From: Pinirhizobacter sp036499745
Lineage (GTDB): Bacteria; Pseudomonadota; Gammaproteobacteria; Xanthomonadales; Rhodanobacteraceae
DNA: 64,000 nucleotides
Reading direction: 5' to 3'
Assembly (NCBI RefSeq): GCF_036499745.1
Contig: NZ_DASYDG010000019.1
Location: forward strand, 62,001 to 126,000
In this document: positions 7,878 to 16,530 of the stretch, piece by piece
Layout of the letters: each line of letters begins with the position of its first letter
Numbering within the stretch: the first letter of the stretch is position 1
Translations under genes and position numbers: made by a program
Notes under the pieces: model-generated
What the model was told of the DNA's origin: nothing
The model's input: only the letters and a program-made list of their open reading frames with translations
Databases searched by the model: none

Positions 7878-9619
7878 TCTCAAGCTCGACCGCCGCCATC
7901 ACGGCGAATCCAGCGATTGCCGAAGCCGCCCGTGCGTTCGGCAAGGCACCCGACGCCTTGCTCGGCAGCATCCATAAGGCGACCGAAGCGCTACTGGCAA
8001 CCCGCGCCGACGCCGCACTCGGGCCATCGCGCAGTCAGCATGGTGTCGAAGGCGTTGCATTGCGCGAACCGTCAGCCAACACGATTCAGGCGGAAGCGGA
8101 AAAAGGCCTCTCAGCCAAGGCGGCGCTTCTCAAGCTGCTGGCCGAACTGCAGGCCGTGCTGAACGATGTGAGCCTTTCTTCGCTCATGAACAAGCTCAAG
8201 AACCACCTGATGCGGATCCAAAGCCAAGGCAGCCAGCTTGCACAGCTGGGTGCAGACCTGGAGGCGGCACTGGCCGCCCAGGACGCAGCGGCACAGGCGG
8301 GGACGGAAGCCGCTGGCATGGCCGAGGCCGCTGAAGCCGAGGCGCGTATGGCCCGCAAGGAAGTCCAGCGGCTGCGCCAGGAGCTTGCCGCCGCGACGCC
8401 GGGCTCCCCCGAACACGATGCACTCACCGCTAACCTCAAGGCCGCGGAAGGTCATGCCTCCGCCCTCCAGGTGAATGCGATGGAAGCGCTGGCCAACGCC
8501 GCCGACGCCATCGATCACCTGAACGGTATCCAGGAAGACGTCCAGCAATTGCAGTTACAGGCCCGTCCCGGTGTTGCTGGCAGCGAAGACCACATCGGCC
8601 GTACCCAATCCACGATTTCACGCAAAACGGAAGCCCTGGCCAAGCTCAATGATCTCCTTGCCCAGCTAAGCCAGGAAGACCTGACCCGTCAATCCGAAAC
8701 CATCCAGATGCAGTTGAAGGCCGCTGAGGAGGCCAATCAGAAGCGCGCCCGCGAATACGAAGCGGAGGTGAAGAAAGCCAAAGATCTTCAGGAAAAAATG
8801 GGCTGCTGGGGCAAAATCGTCGGCTGGGTAGTCACTGTCGTATCCGTGGTGGCGGCACCGTTCACCGGCGGCGCCAGCCTAGCCCTGGCCGCTATCGGCC
8901 TGGCCCTGGCTATTGCAGAGGAAGTCACCGGGTTCTCTGTGCTGGGTGCGGCGCTTTCTCCGCTGATCGAAAACGTGCTGATGCCGATGATGAAGTTCCT
9001 GACCGATGTATTCGTGTCGGTCGTCGAGGGCGTTGCCGACCTCATCGGCGTGGATATCGACAAGCAAGCACTGAATCTGGCCGCCACCATCCTCGGAGCC
9101 ATCGCCGCCGTGGCGATCATCATTGCTGTCGCTGTTGTCGCCAAGTCCGGCGCCAGCAAGTTCATGGAAAAATTCGGCAACGAAATTATCAAGAACGTCG
9201 CCAAGAACATGGGCGCCCTGGTACCTGCGGCCGTGAAGTCTGCGGCAAAGTCGGCGTCCCAATCGTTCTCACGGATTCCCGCGGCGATGAGCAAGGCCTT
9301 TGCAGACACGCACGAAAAAGCTGCGATCCGCATGACCTATGTGTCGGACGCAGCCACAGTAGGGATGGCGGCGAATCAGACTGCCCAGGGAGCGGGTGGC
9401 GTCGCCGTGGCCGACATGCAACGCAAAGCGGCGGAGATCGAAGGTCAGATGATGATGTCCTTCGCCAATAGCCGCATCCTGCGCGATCTCATGCAGCAAG
9501 CGGTGGATACTTTCGTGGCCAGTAACGCCACGGTGGAGAACGTTCGCCAGATGATCAGCCGCCTCTTCGCCCAGCATCACAGCGCGGGCGTGTTCATCGC
9601 TCAGCAGATGCGCGCCTGA
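7874..9619 (+). CDS. sctE: T3SS translocator SctE (SipB/IpaB family)
   Basis: A 581-residue large pore-forming translocator (Salmonella SipB has 593), inserted into the host membrane. The N-terminal half is Ala/Glu-rich coiled coil (about residues 110-310). Two hydrophobic segments follow, about residues 312-350 (KIVGWVVTVVSVVAAPF onwards) and 400-425 (AATILGAIAAVAIIIAVAVV), then an amphipathic C-terminal domain. This arrangement is typical of the SipB/IpaB/BipB group. It is translated in overlap with its chaperone gene sicA and lies upstream of sipC. Confidence 0.93.
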   Translation: MISSSTAAITANPAIAEAARAFGKAPDALLGSIHKATEALLATRADAALGPSRSQHGVEGVALREPSANTIQAEAEKGLSAKAALLKLLAELQAVLNDVSLSSLMNKLKNHLMRIQSQGSQLAQLGADLEAALAAQDAAAQAGTEAAGMAEAAEAEARMARKEVQRLRQELAAATPGSPEHDALTANLKAAEGHASALQVNAMEALANAADAIDHLNGIQEDVQQLQLQARPGVAGSEDHIGRTQSTISRKTEALAKLNDLLAQLSQEDLTRQSETIQMQLKAAEEANQKRAREYEAEVKKAKDLQEKMGCWGKIVGWVVTVVSVVAAPFTGGASLALAAIGLALAIAEEVTGFSVLGAALSPLIENVLMPMMKFLTDVFVSVVEGVADLIGVDIDKQALNLAATILGAIAAVAIIIAVAVVAKSGASKFMEKFGNEIIKNVAKNMGALVPAAVKSAAKSASQSFSRIPAAMSKAFADTHEKAAIRMTYVSDAATVGMAANQTAQGAGGVAVADMQRKAAEIEGQMMMSFANSRILRDLMQQAVDTFVASNATVENVRQMISRLFAQHHSAGVFIAQQMRA

Positions 9620-9650
9620 ATGCCCCCCTTTTGCTTCGACAGGACACCCC

Positions 9651-10913
9651 ATGACCACGATCACCATAAGCAACGCATCTCCCCGTTTTCACGAAGCCAG
9701 CAGCAGAGCCGCATCAGAAAACTCAGCCGCGAAAGTGACGGCCAGCGATATGGCTGTGAGCGAACTGGCCTCCGAACGCGCGACTGACATTGCCCCTCAC
9801 GGCGCAGACATCATCTTGACGACGCCATCCTCCGCAGCGCAAGTGCCCCAGGAACTCGCGCGCGTCATCGCCTCCGTCATTGAAGGTTCGCAGCACGTTG
9901 CTCACATCAACCCAATGATGAACGACGCCGCCACTACGGCTGCCCGTATGCTGATGGAAAACCCGGCGCTCGATCCCCTGGATATGCTGGACCAGATCGA
10001 CCCGATGCTCGCGCAGTCCGTAACCGCCACGAATGGGTTACGCACTACGCTGGCACCTGCCGAAGGCGCCAACAAGCGCGACGAAGATACCGTTCCCGGT
10101 GTCGGCAATGAGGGCGACGCGCCCGCGACCTCACCGTCCATGGATCGCCTGAAAGCACTGATCGCCCTCCTTATCCTGGCCGACCTGTTGCGCGACTCGG
10201 CCAAGGAAGACCAAGCGGCACAGCTGCGGCTTAACGTGGCCAGCACCAAGATCAGTGCTGATCAGCTGGTGAGCGCGGCGAAAGCTAACGTCGCGGGTGC
10301 GGCGGCGGGGTTGGCGCTCACTGCTGGGCTGGCGGGGGCCGGGACGATGAAGATTCTCGGCGGCAACAAAGATACGCGTACGTCGATCAACGACAATCTG
10401 AAGGTCTCCAATAGGCACACAGCCTCTTCCAATGAAGCCACCTCGAAAGCTAACAAGCTTGCTGCGAACGAAGAGGTTGAAATCAACAGGCTGGCCAACA
10501 ATGGAAATAGTGCGGCCTATGAGAGCATGAAGGCCGAGCAGAAATCCGGGGCTAAGGAGCTGGTCGAGCGGCCCGCCAAGGATGCGACTAGTGCTTCAGC
10601 TGCACATACCAAACATCTTCTTGACTCGTCCTATGCACAGGACAAGATTGCATATGGCCAGCCTCTCATGCAAGGTGCCGCCGCGGCATCCCAGATCGCC
10701 GTGCAAAGCGGGTTCTACGCCGCCTCCATGAACCAGCAAGCCAGCACCTTGGCCAAGTCCGACGCAGACGTCGCTCAGGGTACCGCCGATACTGAGCGTG
10801 ACTCGGCCGCAGCCCACGCCGAGGTGAGCGCCAAGATGCTGCAGATCTTGCAGGCGATTGCACGCCAGGAATTCGAGCGAAACAGCACGATCGTTATCGC
10901 CCGTGCGGCCTGA
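9651..10913 (+). CDS. sctB: T3SS translocator SctB (SipC/IpaC family)
   Basis: A 420-residue second pore subunit (Salmonella SipC has 409). The N terminus is rich in Ser, Thr and Ala. Weakly hydrophobic stretches occur at about residues 165-180 (LKALIALLILADLLRD) and 210-232 (a Gly/Ala-rich run), followed by a long polar helical C terminus ending ILQAIARQEFERNSTIVIARAA. In SipC and IpaC the C-terminal part contacts and nucleates host actin; whether this one does cannot be judged from sequence. It starts 31 bases after sipB and is probably co-transcribed. Confidence 0.88.
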   Translation: MTTITISNASPRFHEASSRAASENSAAKVTASDMAVSELASERATDIAPHGADIILTTPSSAAQVPQELARVIASVIEGSQHVAHINPMMNDAATTAARMLMENPALDPLDMLDQIDPMLAQSVTATNGLRTTLAPAEGANKRDEDTVPGVGNEGDAPATSPSMDRLKALIALLILADLLRDSAKEDQAAQLRLNVASTKISADQLVSAAKANVAGAAAGLALTAGLAGAGTMKILGGNKDTRTSINDNLKVSNRHTASSNEATSKANKLAANEEVEINRLANNGNSAAYESMKAEQKSGAKELVERPAKDATSASAAHTKHLLDSSYAQDKIAYGQPLMQGAAAASQIAVQSGFYAASMNQQASTLAKSDADVAQGTADTERDSAAAHAEVSAKMLQILQAIARQEFERNSTIVIARAA

Positions 10914-10934
10914 ATCTGACGGAGTAACAACGCC

Positions 10935-11834
10935 ATGAATATGCACGTCAGTCACGTCAATCCAGTTCATCCCGTAATGCCGGCGATGGTCACTATGCTG
11001 GAACCCGAGAGCGAGTCTCTCGGGGAGTTCGCCGCCCAGGAGGACATCTTCAGGCACCTCGATCGACTTCGCCATTCGCGCGAACTGCTACGGGGTGCTA
11101 CGGATAAGCTGAGCCGTTCCGCGGCCACGAAGGATGTTTCTTTGGTGGACATAGACCGTGTCGAGAGCGACGTAGACGAAGCCGCCAAGAATCTGCTTCG
11201 ATCCAAAAAAGCGATGGATGAAATGCTCGAGGCTCAAGACGACGAGCCCGCATTCACGCCTACCGAGCAGGAGCTCTTCGACAAGATCAAAGACATGCTC
11301 AGCGATCTGGATTCGGGCTACCTGGCGTACTACCAAGAGGCCATCACAGAATTCACCAAGTACTTCGATGAAATCCGAGAAGCTTTGAATGAGATCAAGT
11401 CTGATGGCGTCAATGGCGACGAAAATGGCGTGAATTTCAACCGCAACGGCGCCGATATCCTACTCCAGGGAATTATTGATAAAGCCTGGTCTATTGGGTC
11501 GTTCAGCTCGAAGGCCGAGGCCGACAAACTCGGCGAATCCCTCGCGCCAGCGTTTAAAGTAGTGCAGGTGGGTGACAAGTGGGAAGTCCAGATCGACACC
11601 AGGCAGGCAAGCGATCTGCTAGCGCAGATGCCGAAAACTGGAAAAATCTACAATATCTTGTTCAACACCTGGACCAATAAGCGTGAATCTGCCGTCGCCA
11701 GCCTCAACACGGCTGCGCAGGCAACAGCGGAAGCATTCTCGCGCGCCAACTCCACCTACGACAACCTCATCAAGCTTCTTAGCTCGTTGATTGAATCGAT
11801 GATGAAGATGATGGAAGGTTTTTTGCCGACTTGA
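10935..11834 (+). CDS. sctA: T3SS needle-tip protein SctA (SipD/IpaD family)
   Basis: A 299-residue tip protein that caps the needle, senses the host cell and holds the translocators. The C terminus is characteristic: an alpha/beta segment (FKVVQVGDKWEVQID), then NTWTNKRESAVASLNTAAQ and a last long helix ending SSLIESMMKMMEGFLPT, as in the IpaD/SipD coiled coil. It is shorter than Salmonella SipD (about 343) and Shigella IpaD (about 332); the missing length lies in the N-terminal part, which contains the self-chaperoning hairpin in those proteins. The start has GGAG about ten bases upstream. Confidence 0.9.
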   Translation: MNMHVSHVNPVHPVMPAMVTMLEPESESLGEFAAQEDIFRHLDRLRHSRELLRGATDKLSRSAATKDVSLVDIDRVESDVDEAAKNLLRSKKAMDEMLEAQDDEPAFTPTEQELFDKIKDMLSDLDSGYLAYYQEAITEFTKYFDEIREALNEIKSDGVNGDENGVNFNRNGADILLQGIIDKAWSIGSFSSKAEADKLGESLAPAFKVVQVGDKWEVQIDTRQASDLLAQMPKTGKIYNILFNTWTNKRESAVASLNTAAQATAEAFSRANSTYDNLIKLLSSLIESMMKMMEGFLPT

Positions 11835-11922
11835 TGCTCGCCGCGTTTGACAAGAAGAAGCCGCGGGCCATGACGATGATGGAAGGGACCTCATTTGATC
11901 GAGACAAGGAGCATGCGAGCTT

Positions 11923-12381
11923 ATGGGTCTGATTAGTTTAATGTCCAGCTGTTTCAGTTGTCGATCAGATGACGACAACCAGGCTAAGACCGCGTCTAGG
12001 CCGGCCCCGAAAACTCCAAAATTCGTGAGAAATGCGCCGCATGTAAGCAGCGGCTCGTTGAGGTACCGCGCTATGCACGATCAGCGTCTAATGGATACAA
12101 GGATATACATTGCCGCGATGAAGGCTACGCAATTCCCCGCAAAATCGTCCCAACCATGCGCATCCGCCGGGGCGCGCCGGAGCCCCGATTCCAGGCATGG
12201 ATTAAGTTCTGCGGAATTGGAACGTGAGCCTAGTTTTTGGGATTTACAGAGAGATAGACATGCGCGTCAGATGGACGCCAATTTACTCTGGCAAGCTAAC
12301 TGCTCCCACATCGCTGCGTCTAATTCAGCGTACGGGGCTAATCACTACGTGGCTCCGCCGCCGCCGCCATTCGCTCTTTAA
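11923..12381 (+). CDS. Unknown small protein in the T3SS effector position
   Basis: A 152-residue basic protein with no family I recognise, between sipD and a second unknown gene. The first 13 residues (MGLISLMSSCFSC) combine Gly2 with cysteines at 10 and 13; the middle is polar, and the end is proline-rich (YVAPPPPPFAL). Base composition is lower in GC than the secretion genes and codon choice is less biased, both common for effector genes. An AAGGAG occurs about 11 bases before the ATG. No membrane segment is visible. Being a secreted effector is inferred only from the location and composition; a non-coding reading cannot be excluded. Confidence 0.45.
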   Translation: MGLISLMSSCFSCRSDDDNQAKTASRPAPKTPKFVRNAPHVSSGSLRYRAMHDQRLMDTRIYIAAMKATQFPAKSSQPCASAGARRSPDSRHGLSSAELEREPSFWDLQRDRHARQMDANLLWQANCSHIAASNSAYGANHYVAPPPPPFAL

Positions 12382-12393
12382 GGAAGTCGAGAT

Positions 12394-14052
12394 ATGCCGC
12401 CAAGTGTGCAACAGAATGTGCAAATGCAATCGATCATCGGCATGTTGCGAGCCAAAGATGTTCTCATGCACCCACGTCCGAATGTCATATCCAATGTGAT
12501 CGCCTCAATCACCCCACGCGACGCTTTGATCTCTCGACCCCCGCCGAATGTCGGGCTCACGCCAAGTGGTATTGATGCCTTCGACCGGGCCGCGTCGAGA
12601 GCTGCTGCCGAAATGTTTGAGAAGTACCCGGGCTTGGTGAAGCTTAAGGACGATCAATGCTTTCAGGAGAAGTTAGGGCCATGGGCTCTCGTTCTGGAGG
12701 CGATGAAGGGCGTAGAAGGCGATAAAGGTTTATCCGACAATGCCTCCCGTGCGTACGTTGAACTTGTCGACAGGGTGACAGATCTGTCCGATCTCATGGA
12801 TCGCGGCACTTTGTCCATCCAGAAGCAGACGACCCGTGTCAACCAAGTAGATAAGCTGGCTCGCCAGGCGTTCCTTGAGCTAGGGCCGCAAGAAGGGTTC
12901 GCCGAACTCACTCGTTCGGAGCTCTATCAAGAAGTCATCACGTCAGTCGCCGGGACGAACGGTGGAAATCTCGATGGCATCAATGATGTGGTGGGTGAGT
13001 TAAATGAGCGACAAGTCGATCAATGGTTGCAGATGGTCGACATGTATCTCACCAACAGCGTGGGTCTTCGGAGGGCGATGGAAGCTTTTTTCACTATCCC
13101 CCAGCTCTTGAAGAGGCATCCGGCGCAGCAAAACACTTCGCCCGTGTCGCCCGGCGCCGAAACCCCTTCCGCCTGGCCCTCCGGGATGCCCGCGGGCGGT
13201 AACTACGCCCATACCGGTGCCGTCACTGTCACTAACGATTTTGGGCGAATGAATGATGTCTTTGAAAAGATTTTCGCATTACTAGAGCCACTCATTAGGC
13301 ACCTTGCCGACAAAGTTCAATCGGTCGCCGCATCCCAGACTCGTGATCCGAAGATCTCCGACACTCAATCTCGTGACGAGCAAGCAGAACGTGGAGTCGA
13401 GGTTGATGCGGTGCCATCGCGCAGGTATATATCGATGGGTGTCGATAGCTTGTCCGACGAGTTGGGCGCGAAGGATGAAGACAAAGAACTTACTCGCCAG
13501 TTGGGTGAGGTGGTTATCGAGTGGGAGACCTTTAAGGACAGGGCAGGGATCGCGTCTGTCTCGTCAGAGCTTACAAATATTCGCTCAGAGTCCGATCAGT
13601 CCGCGGGTGGTGAGGAAATAGTCCAACGCCCTTCTACCCTTGAATTTCGAATGAACGACGACACGGCCAATAGAAGTTCGGATCGAACTCCAACGCCCGA
13701 TTATTCACGGGGTTCTACGGCACACGTCGAAATACCCCTACCCCCGCTGTTCACTCCGTCGACTCCGACTCGCTCATCCGCCAGTCAGCCATCGCAGTCC
13801 ATCAGCTTCCAGGGGCGCGTCCTCGGTTCTCGTGGTTACTCTTTGGATCCCGTGGGAAAGGTGGATGAGGAAGGTCGAGCACGAGACACTCAGCATGTCG
13901 TCAAGATGACCACTAGCGCCACCGGCCCCTCGGCTTCCCTTGATGAGCTGCTCAAGACAGGTAAGGACGCTGATGAATCGGGCTATCGGGATGCTGTGAG
14001 AGGAGCGTGGTTATATCAAAACGAGTGGGCTAAAGGTAAAGCAGATAACTGA
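12394..14052 (+). CDS. Unknown 552-residue protein, candidate T3SS effector
   Basis: It occupies the place of sipA in SPI-1 (after sipD, before iacP), but I see no convincing SipA or IpaA similarity. The N-terminal 230 residues look like a helical domain (for instance LDGINDVVGELNERQVDQW); residues 245-500 are polar, rich in Ser, Pro, Thr and Asp and probably disordered; the last 50 are helical again. There is no signal peptide or membrane segment. A good ribosome-binding site (AAGGAAG, seven-base spacer) precedes ATG 12394. GC is lower than in the flanking secretion genes. Effector status is inferred from position and composition. Confidence 0.6.
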   Translation: MPPSVQQNVQMQSIIGMLRAKDVLMHPRPNVISNVIASITPRDALISRPPPNVGLTPSGIDAFDRAASRAAAEMFEKYPGLVKLKDDQCFQEKLGPWALVLEAMKGVEGDKGLSDNASRAYVELVDRVTDLSDLMDRGTLSIQKQTTRVNQVDKLARQAFLELGPQEGFAELTRSELYQEVITSVAGTNGGNLDGINDVVGELNERQVDQWLQMVDMYLTNSVGLRRAMEAFFTIPQLLKRHPAQQNTSPVSPGAETPSAWPSGMPAGGNYAHTGAVTVTNDFGRMNDVFEKIFALLEPLIRHLADKVQSVAASQTRDPKISDTQSRDEQAERGVEVDAVPSRRYISMGVDSLSDELGAKDEDKELTRQLGEVVIEWETFKDRAGIASVSSELTNIRSESDQSAGGEEIVQRPSTLEFRMNDDTANRSSDRTPTPDYSRGSTAHVEIPLPPLFTPSTPTRSSASQPSQSISFQGRVLGSRGYSLDPVGKVDEEGRARDTQHVVKMTTSATGPSASLDELLKTGKDADESGYRDAVRGAWLYQNEWAKGKADN

Positions 14053-14154
14053 CTAAATGTTTCCGTGCAATTAAGACGCCTCTGATGGATCGCCCGCTGC
14101 TCACTCGCTACCATTCTCATTGTTACCAGGCAGAGCGCCTGCGGTAGATCGGAG

Positions 14155-14433
14155 ATGGCTGTGAAGGAACATTTGCAGGTCCAGGCACGAGCCTCGATGT
14201 GTTTGATGGTTGGTAAGGCGATTGCTTCGGTCCAGCACGTCGAAGCTTCAATAGTGGAAGGACATAGCCTTCTTCAGTCGCAGCTCGATATAGATTCGCT
14301 CACGCTGTATCACGTACTCGATGTGATTCATGATGAGACGGGTGTTCTGCTGGAGCCTTCGGCGGCTGCCCGTTTGCGGACGGTCAACGACCTTGTCGAC
14401 AGCCTGCTGCAGGCCAGCAGGGCACTCTCATGA
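14155..14433 (+). CDS. iacP: Acyl carrier protein of the T3SS locus (IacP-like)
   Basis: A 92-residue acyl carrier protein with the phosphopantetheine site DSL (Ser48 in QLDIDSLTLYHVL). SPI-1 has iacP at the same place, upstream of iagB; there it affects translocator secretion. The ATG at 14155 touches a GGAG with no spacer. The in-frame GTG at 14161, six bases after the same GGAG, is the better start by spacing and would give 90 residues. The 3' end overlaps iagB (ATGA). A 4'-phosphopantetheine arm on Ser48 is expected from family knowledge, not shown here. Confidence 0.85.
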   Translation: MAVKEHLQVQARASMCLMVGKAIASVQHVEASIVEGHSLLQSQLDIDSLTLYHVLDVIHDETGVLLEPSAAARLRTVNDLVDSLLQASRALS

Positions 14434-15029
14434 TATGGCCGGTACTGGTGGTTGGCCTGGGCATGGCGATGCTGCCGGCGTCTGCAGCCGCCGATGCGCT
14501 CCTGTTGTTTGCACGCATCAGTCCGTTAGGCGAACTGGAGGTGTCCCGGAACCAGAGATATCCCGGTTGGCCTCCGTTTCTGGTCGCCTCTCACGATAGC
14601 TTCGGGGCCTCTTCAGCGCCGGTACGTACGCCCAGTCGCTTTCAACGGCACATTGCCCAGGCAGCGGCTCGTGCCCGGATCGACGCTCGCCTGGTGCATG
14701 CGGTGGTCGCCGTCGAGTCGTCTTACAACGCGCGCGCTCTTTCGCCCAAGGGCGCCAAAGGCCTGATGCAATTGATGCCTGCAACCGCACGGCCGTACCG
14801 GCCAGGCGACCTGCTCGATCCGGAGGAGAACCTCAGGGTTGGCACACTTCATCTTGCCGGGTTGCTCCAGCGTTTCCACGGTGATGTACGCAAGTCCGTC
14901 GCGGCGTACCACGCTGGTGAAGGTGCCGTGCGACGCCATCAGGGCGTGCCCCCCTTTCCCGATACGGTTGCCTACGTGGGTGCTGTACTCACTCGTTATC
15001 GAACCGCTACCTCCACGCCGGCCCCCTGA
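14430..15029 (+). CDS. iagB: T3SS-associated lytic transglycosylase (IagB/IpgF family)
   Basis: A 199-residue periplasmic SLT-fold enzyme that opens peptidoglycan for the injectisome. It has an N-terminal signal peptide (about residues 1-22) and then the goose-lysozyme-like domain at about residues 70-185. The catalytic Glu is in HAVVAVESSYN, followed by the conserved GAKGLMQLMPATA and AAYHAGEGAVRR. It is about 40 residues longer than Salmonella IagB (about 160), the extra lying between the signal and the domain. It starts inside the iacP stop and is followed five bases later by prgH. Confidence 0.93.
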   Translation: MIWPVLVVGLGMAMLPASAAADALLLFARISPLGELEVSRNQRYPGWPPFLVASHDSFGASSAPVRTPSRFQRHIAQAAARARIDARLVHAVVAVESSYNARALSPKGAKGLMQLMPATARPYRPGDLLDPEENLRVGTLHLAGLLQRFHGDVRKSVAAYHAGEGAVRRHQGVPPFPDTVAYVGAVLTRYRTATSTPAP

Positions 15030-15034
15030 TCGCC

Positions 15035-16207
15035 ATGACTACCACGCCATACATCCTCAAGCTTCTCAGCGGCACGCTGCAGGGCATCGAATACACGCTG
15101 GAAGCAGGCGACTGGCTGTTCCGTATCGGTCCCCGGCGGCAGTTGCTTGACGGCAGCGCGGCTGAACTTCTGGGACGCGCGGAAAATACCTACTTCATTC
15201 CTGACGACGCGCTTGAAAGTAGCTTCATCATTCGCATCCCGGCTGATGAGCCTTCGGTGTCGCAGGTGGGTGAAATCCTCGATGGTGCAGCGGATATGTC
15301 CTTCCGCGATATCGCCACCCAGCAAGTCCACACCGTCGCGGGTATTCATCTGGCGCTCCGGCGCGCGAATGAGCCCTGGTCTACACAGGTACTCGGTTTT
15401 GCACCACCACCGGCCTCCTTGGCAGTGCGGGATCGCAGCCGTTTCCAGCGCTGGCATCGTCGTTCGCTGCTCGGTGTGGCCGCTACGGCGGCGTTGGTAT
15501 GTCTCGCTCTGGGCGCCCGCTATCTGGTCACTCGGTCCCAGGTGCGCTCGATCGAGCAAGTACTGGCCAATGCTGGTGATCGTTACACAGTCGTTGCGGG
15601 TCGCGACGGAAAGTTTTACGTCATGGGCGACGCGGACGACATCGCATGGGCGCGTCGCGCCACCCGACGCGCAGGCTGGGGTGAGGTCGTGGTGCTTTCG
15701 CGCCAGCAGGAAAGAGAACGTATCGAGTCCACCCTGGTACGTAGGAAGCTGGATCTTGTGATTGTCCGCCTGGATTCACCGTCATCGCCCTCGGTCATGC
15801 TTTCCAGCGACACTGGCGTGTTGCCGGGTGTCGCCGCTGCTGTTCGCAGCCAAGTCATGGACGCAGCGCCCTACGCCTCCGACGCGCGCATCGAGTCCAT
15901 CGGTGATGCCGACCTCTATCGACGCGCAACAGCGCAGCTAGCCCAGGCCTCGATCGAGGTGCGTGGTGAGCGGACCACGGCCGGTATGGCCCTGGTCAAC
16001 GCCGCCTATCTCGACGACCGAGGTCTTCGCGCCATGTCCCTCGCTGCCGAGGAGTTCGGCAAGGAATGGGGCACACGCCGAATCACCTTCCGTATCCGCA
16101 TGTGGGACGACCTTCTCAAGGGGCGTTCATTCCAGTACGACAACGACCAGCTGGTGGCCCTCGGCCGTGGCAGCTGGGTTTTCTCCACTCCCCAGAAAGG
16201 AAGTTAA
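15035..16207 (+). CDS. sctD: T3SS inner-membrane ring protein SctD (PrgH family)
   Basis: A 390-residue outer component of the inner-membrane ring (Salmonella PrgH has 392). The layout matches: a cytoplasmic FHA-like domain (residues 1-140), one membrane helix at about 146-165 (LLGVAATAALVCLALGA), then a periplasmic part with repeated ring-building motifs. It assembles in 24 copies with SctJ in known systems. The region ends nine bases before the needle gene ATG and carries that gene's AGGAAG ribosome-binding site. Confidence 0.92.
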   Translation: MTTTPYILKLLSGTLQGIEYTLEAGDWLFRIGPRRQLLDGSAAELLGRAENTYFIPDDALESSFIIRIPADEPSVSQVGEILDGAADMSFRDIATQQVHTVAGIHLALRRANEPWSTQVLGFAPPPASLAVRDRSRFQRWHRRSLLGVAATAALVCLALGARYLVTRSQVRSIEQVLANAGDRYTVVAGRDGKFYVMGDADDIAWARRATRRAGWGEVVVLSRQQERERIESTLVRRKLDLVIVRLDSPSSPSVMLSSDTGVLPGVAAAVRSQVMDAAPYASDARIESIGDADLYRRATAQLAQASIEVRGERTTAGMALVNAAYLDDRGLRAMSLAAEEFGKEWGTRRITFRIRMWDDLLKGRSFQYDNDQLVALGRGSWVFSTPQKGS

Positions 16208-16210
16208 CCA

Positions 16211-16522
16211 ATGGCTACTGCTTTTTTCCCCTCCGATGCGATGGCCCGGGCTGGTCGAAGCTGGGATGGCGGCCCTGAAACCGATGGTCCGTGGAACGGT
16301 TGGCTCACCGAACATTCCAGACAGTTTGATAGTGGTGTGTCGAACCTCAAGGGCGCACTCACTGACGCCCTGGACAAGCTCGACAACGATCCTTCCAATG
16401 CCACCTACCTGGCCGACTACCAGGAAAAACTCTCGCAGTACAACCTGTATCGCATGCTGCAGTCCAACTCAGTCAAGTCGTTGAAGGACACCTTGTCCAA
16501 CAACGTTCGCAACGTGGGCTGA
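16211..16522 (+). CDS. sctF: T3SS needle subunit SctF (PrgI/MxiH family) with N-terminal insertion
   Basis: The needle filament protein. From Trp28 on it matches PrgI: PWNGWL, QFDSGVSNLK, ALDKLDNDPSN, then LADYQEKLSQYNLYRMLQSN and VKSLKDTL. PrgI is 80 residues and MxiH 83; this protein has 103. The extra 23 residues sit between the initial MAT and the PW motif and are rich in Gly, Asp, Pro and Ser. The start is well supported by AGGAAG seven bases upstream, so the extension is likely real. In known needles the N terminus lies on the outer surface, so the insertion should decorate the filament exterior. Confidence 0.92.
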   Translation: MATAFFPSDAMARAGRSWDGGPETDGPWNGWLTEHSRQFDSGVSNLKGALTDALDKLDNDPSNATYLADYQEKLSQYNLYRMLQSNSVKSLKDTLSNNVRNVG

Positions 16523-16530
16523 CGACCACC

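Noticed and set aside
11923..11962. N-myristoylation motif at the start of the small T3SS-locus ORF
   Set aside because: Residue 6 is Leu, whereas the eukaryotic consensus wants a small residue such as Ser or Thr there; only the nearby cysteines remain of interest.
12394..14052. Naming this gene sipA by position
   Set aside because: No visible SipA or IpaA sequence features; position alone does not justify the name.
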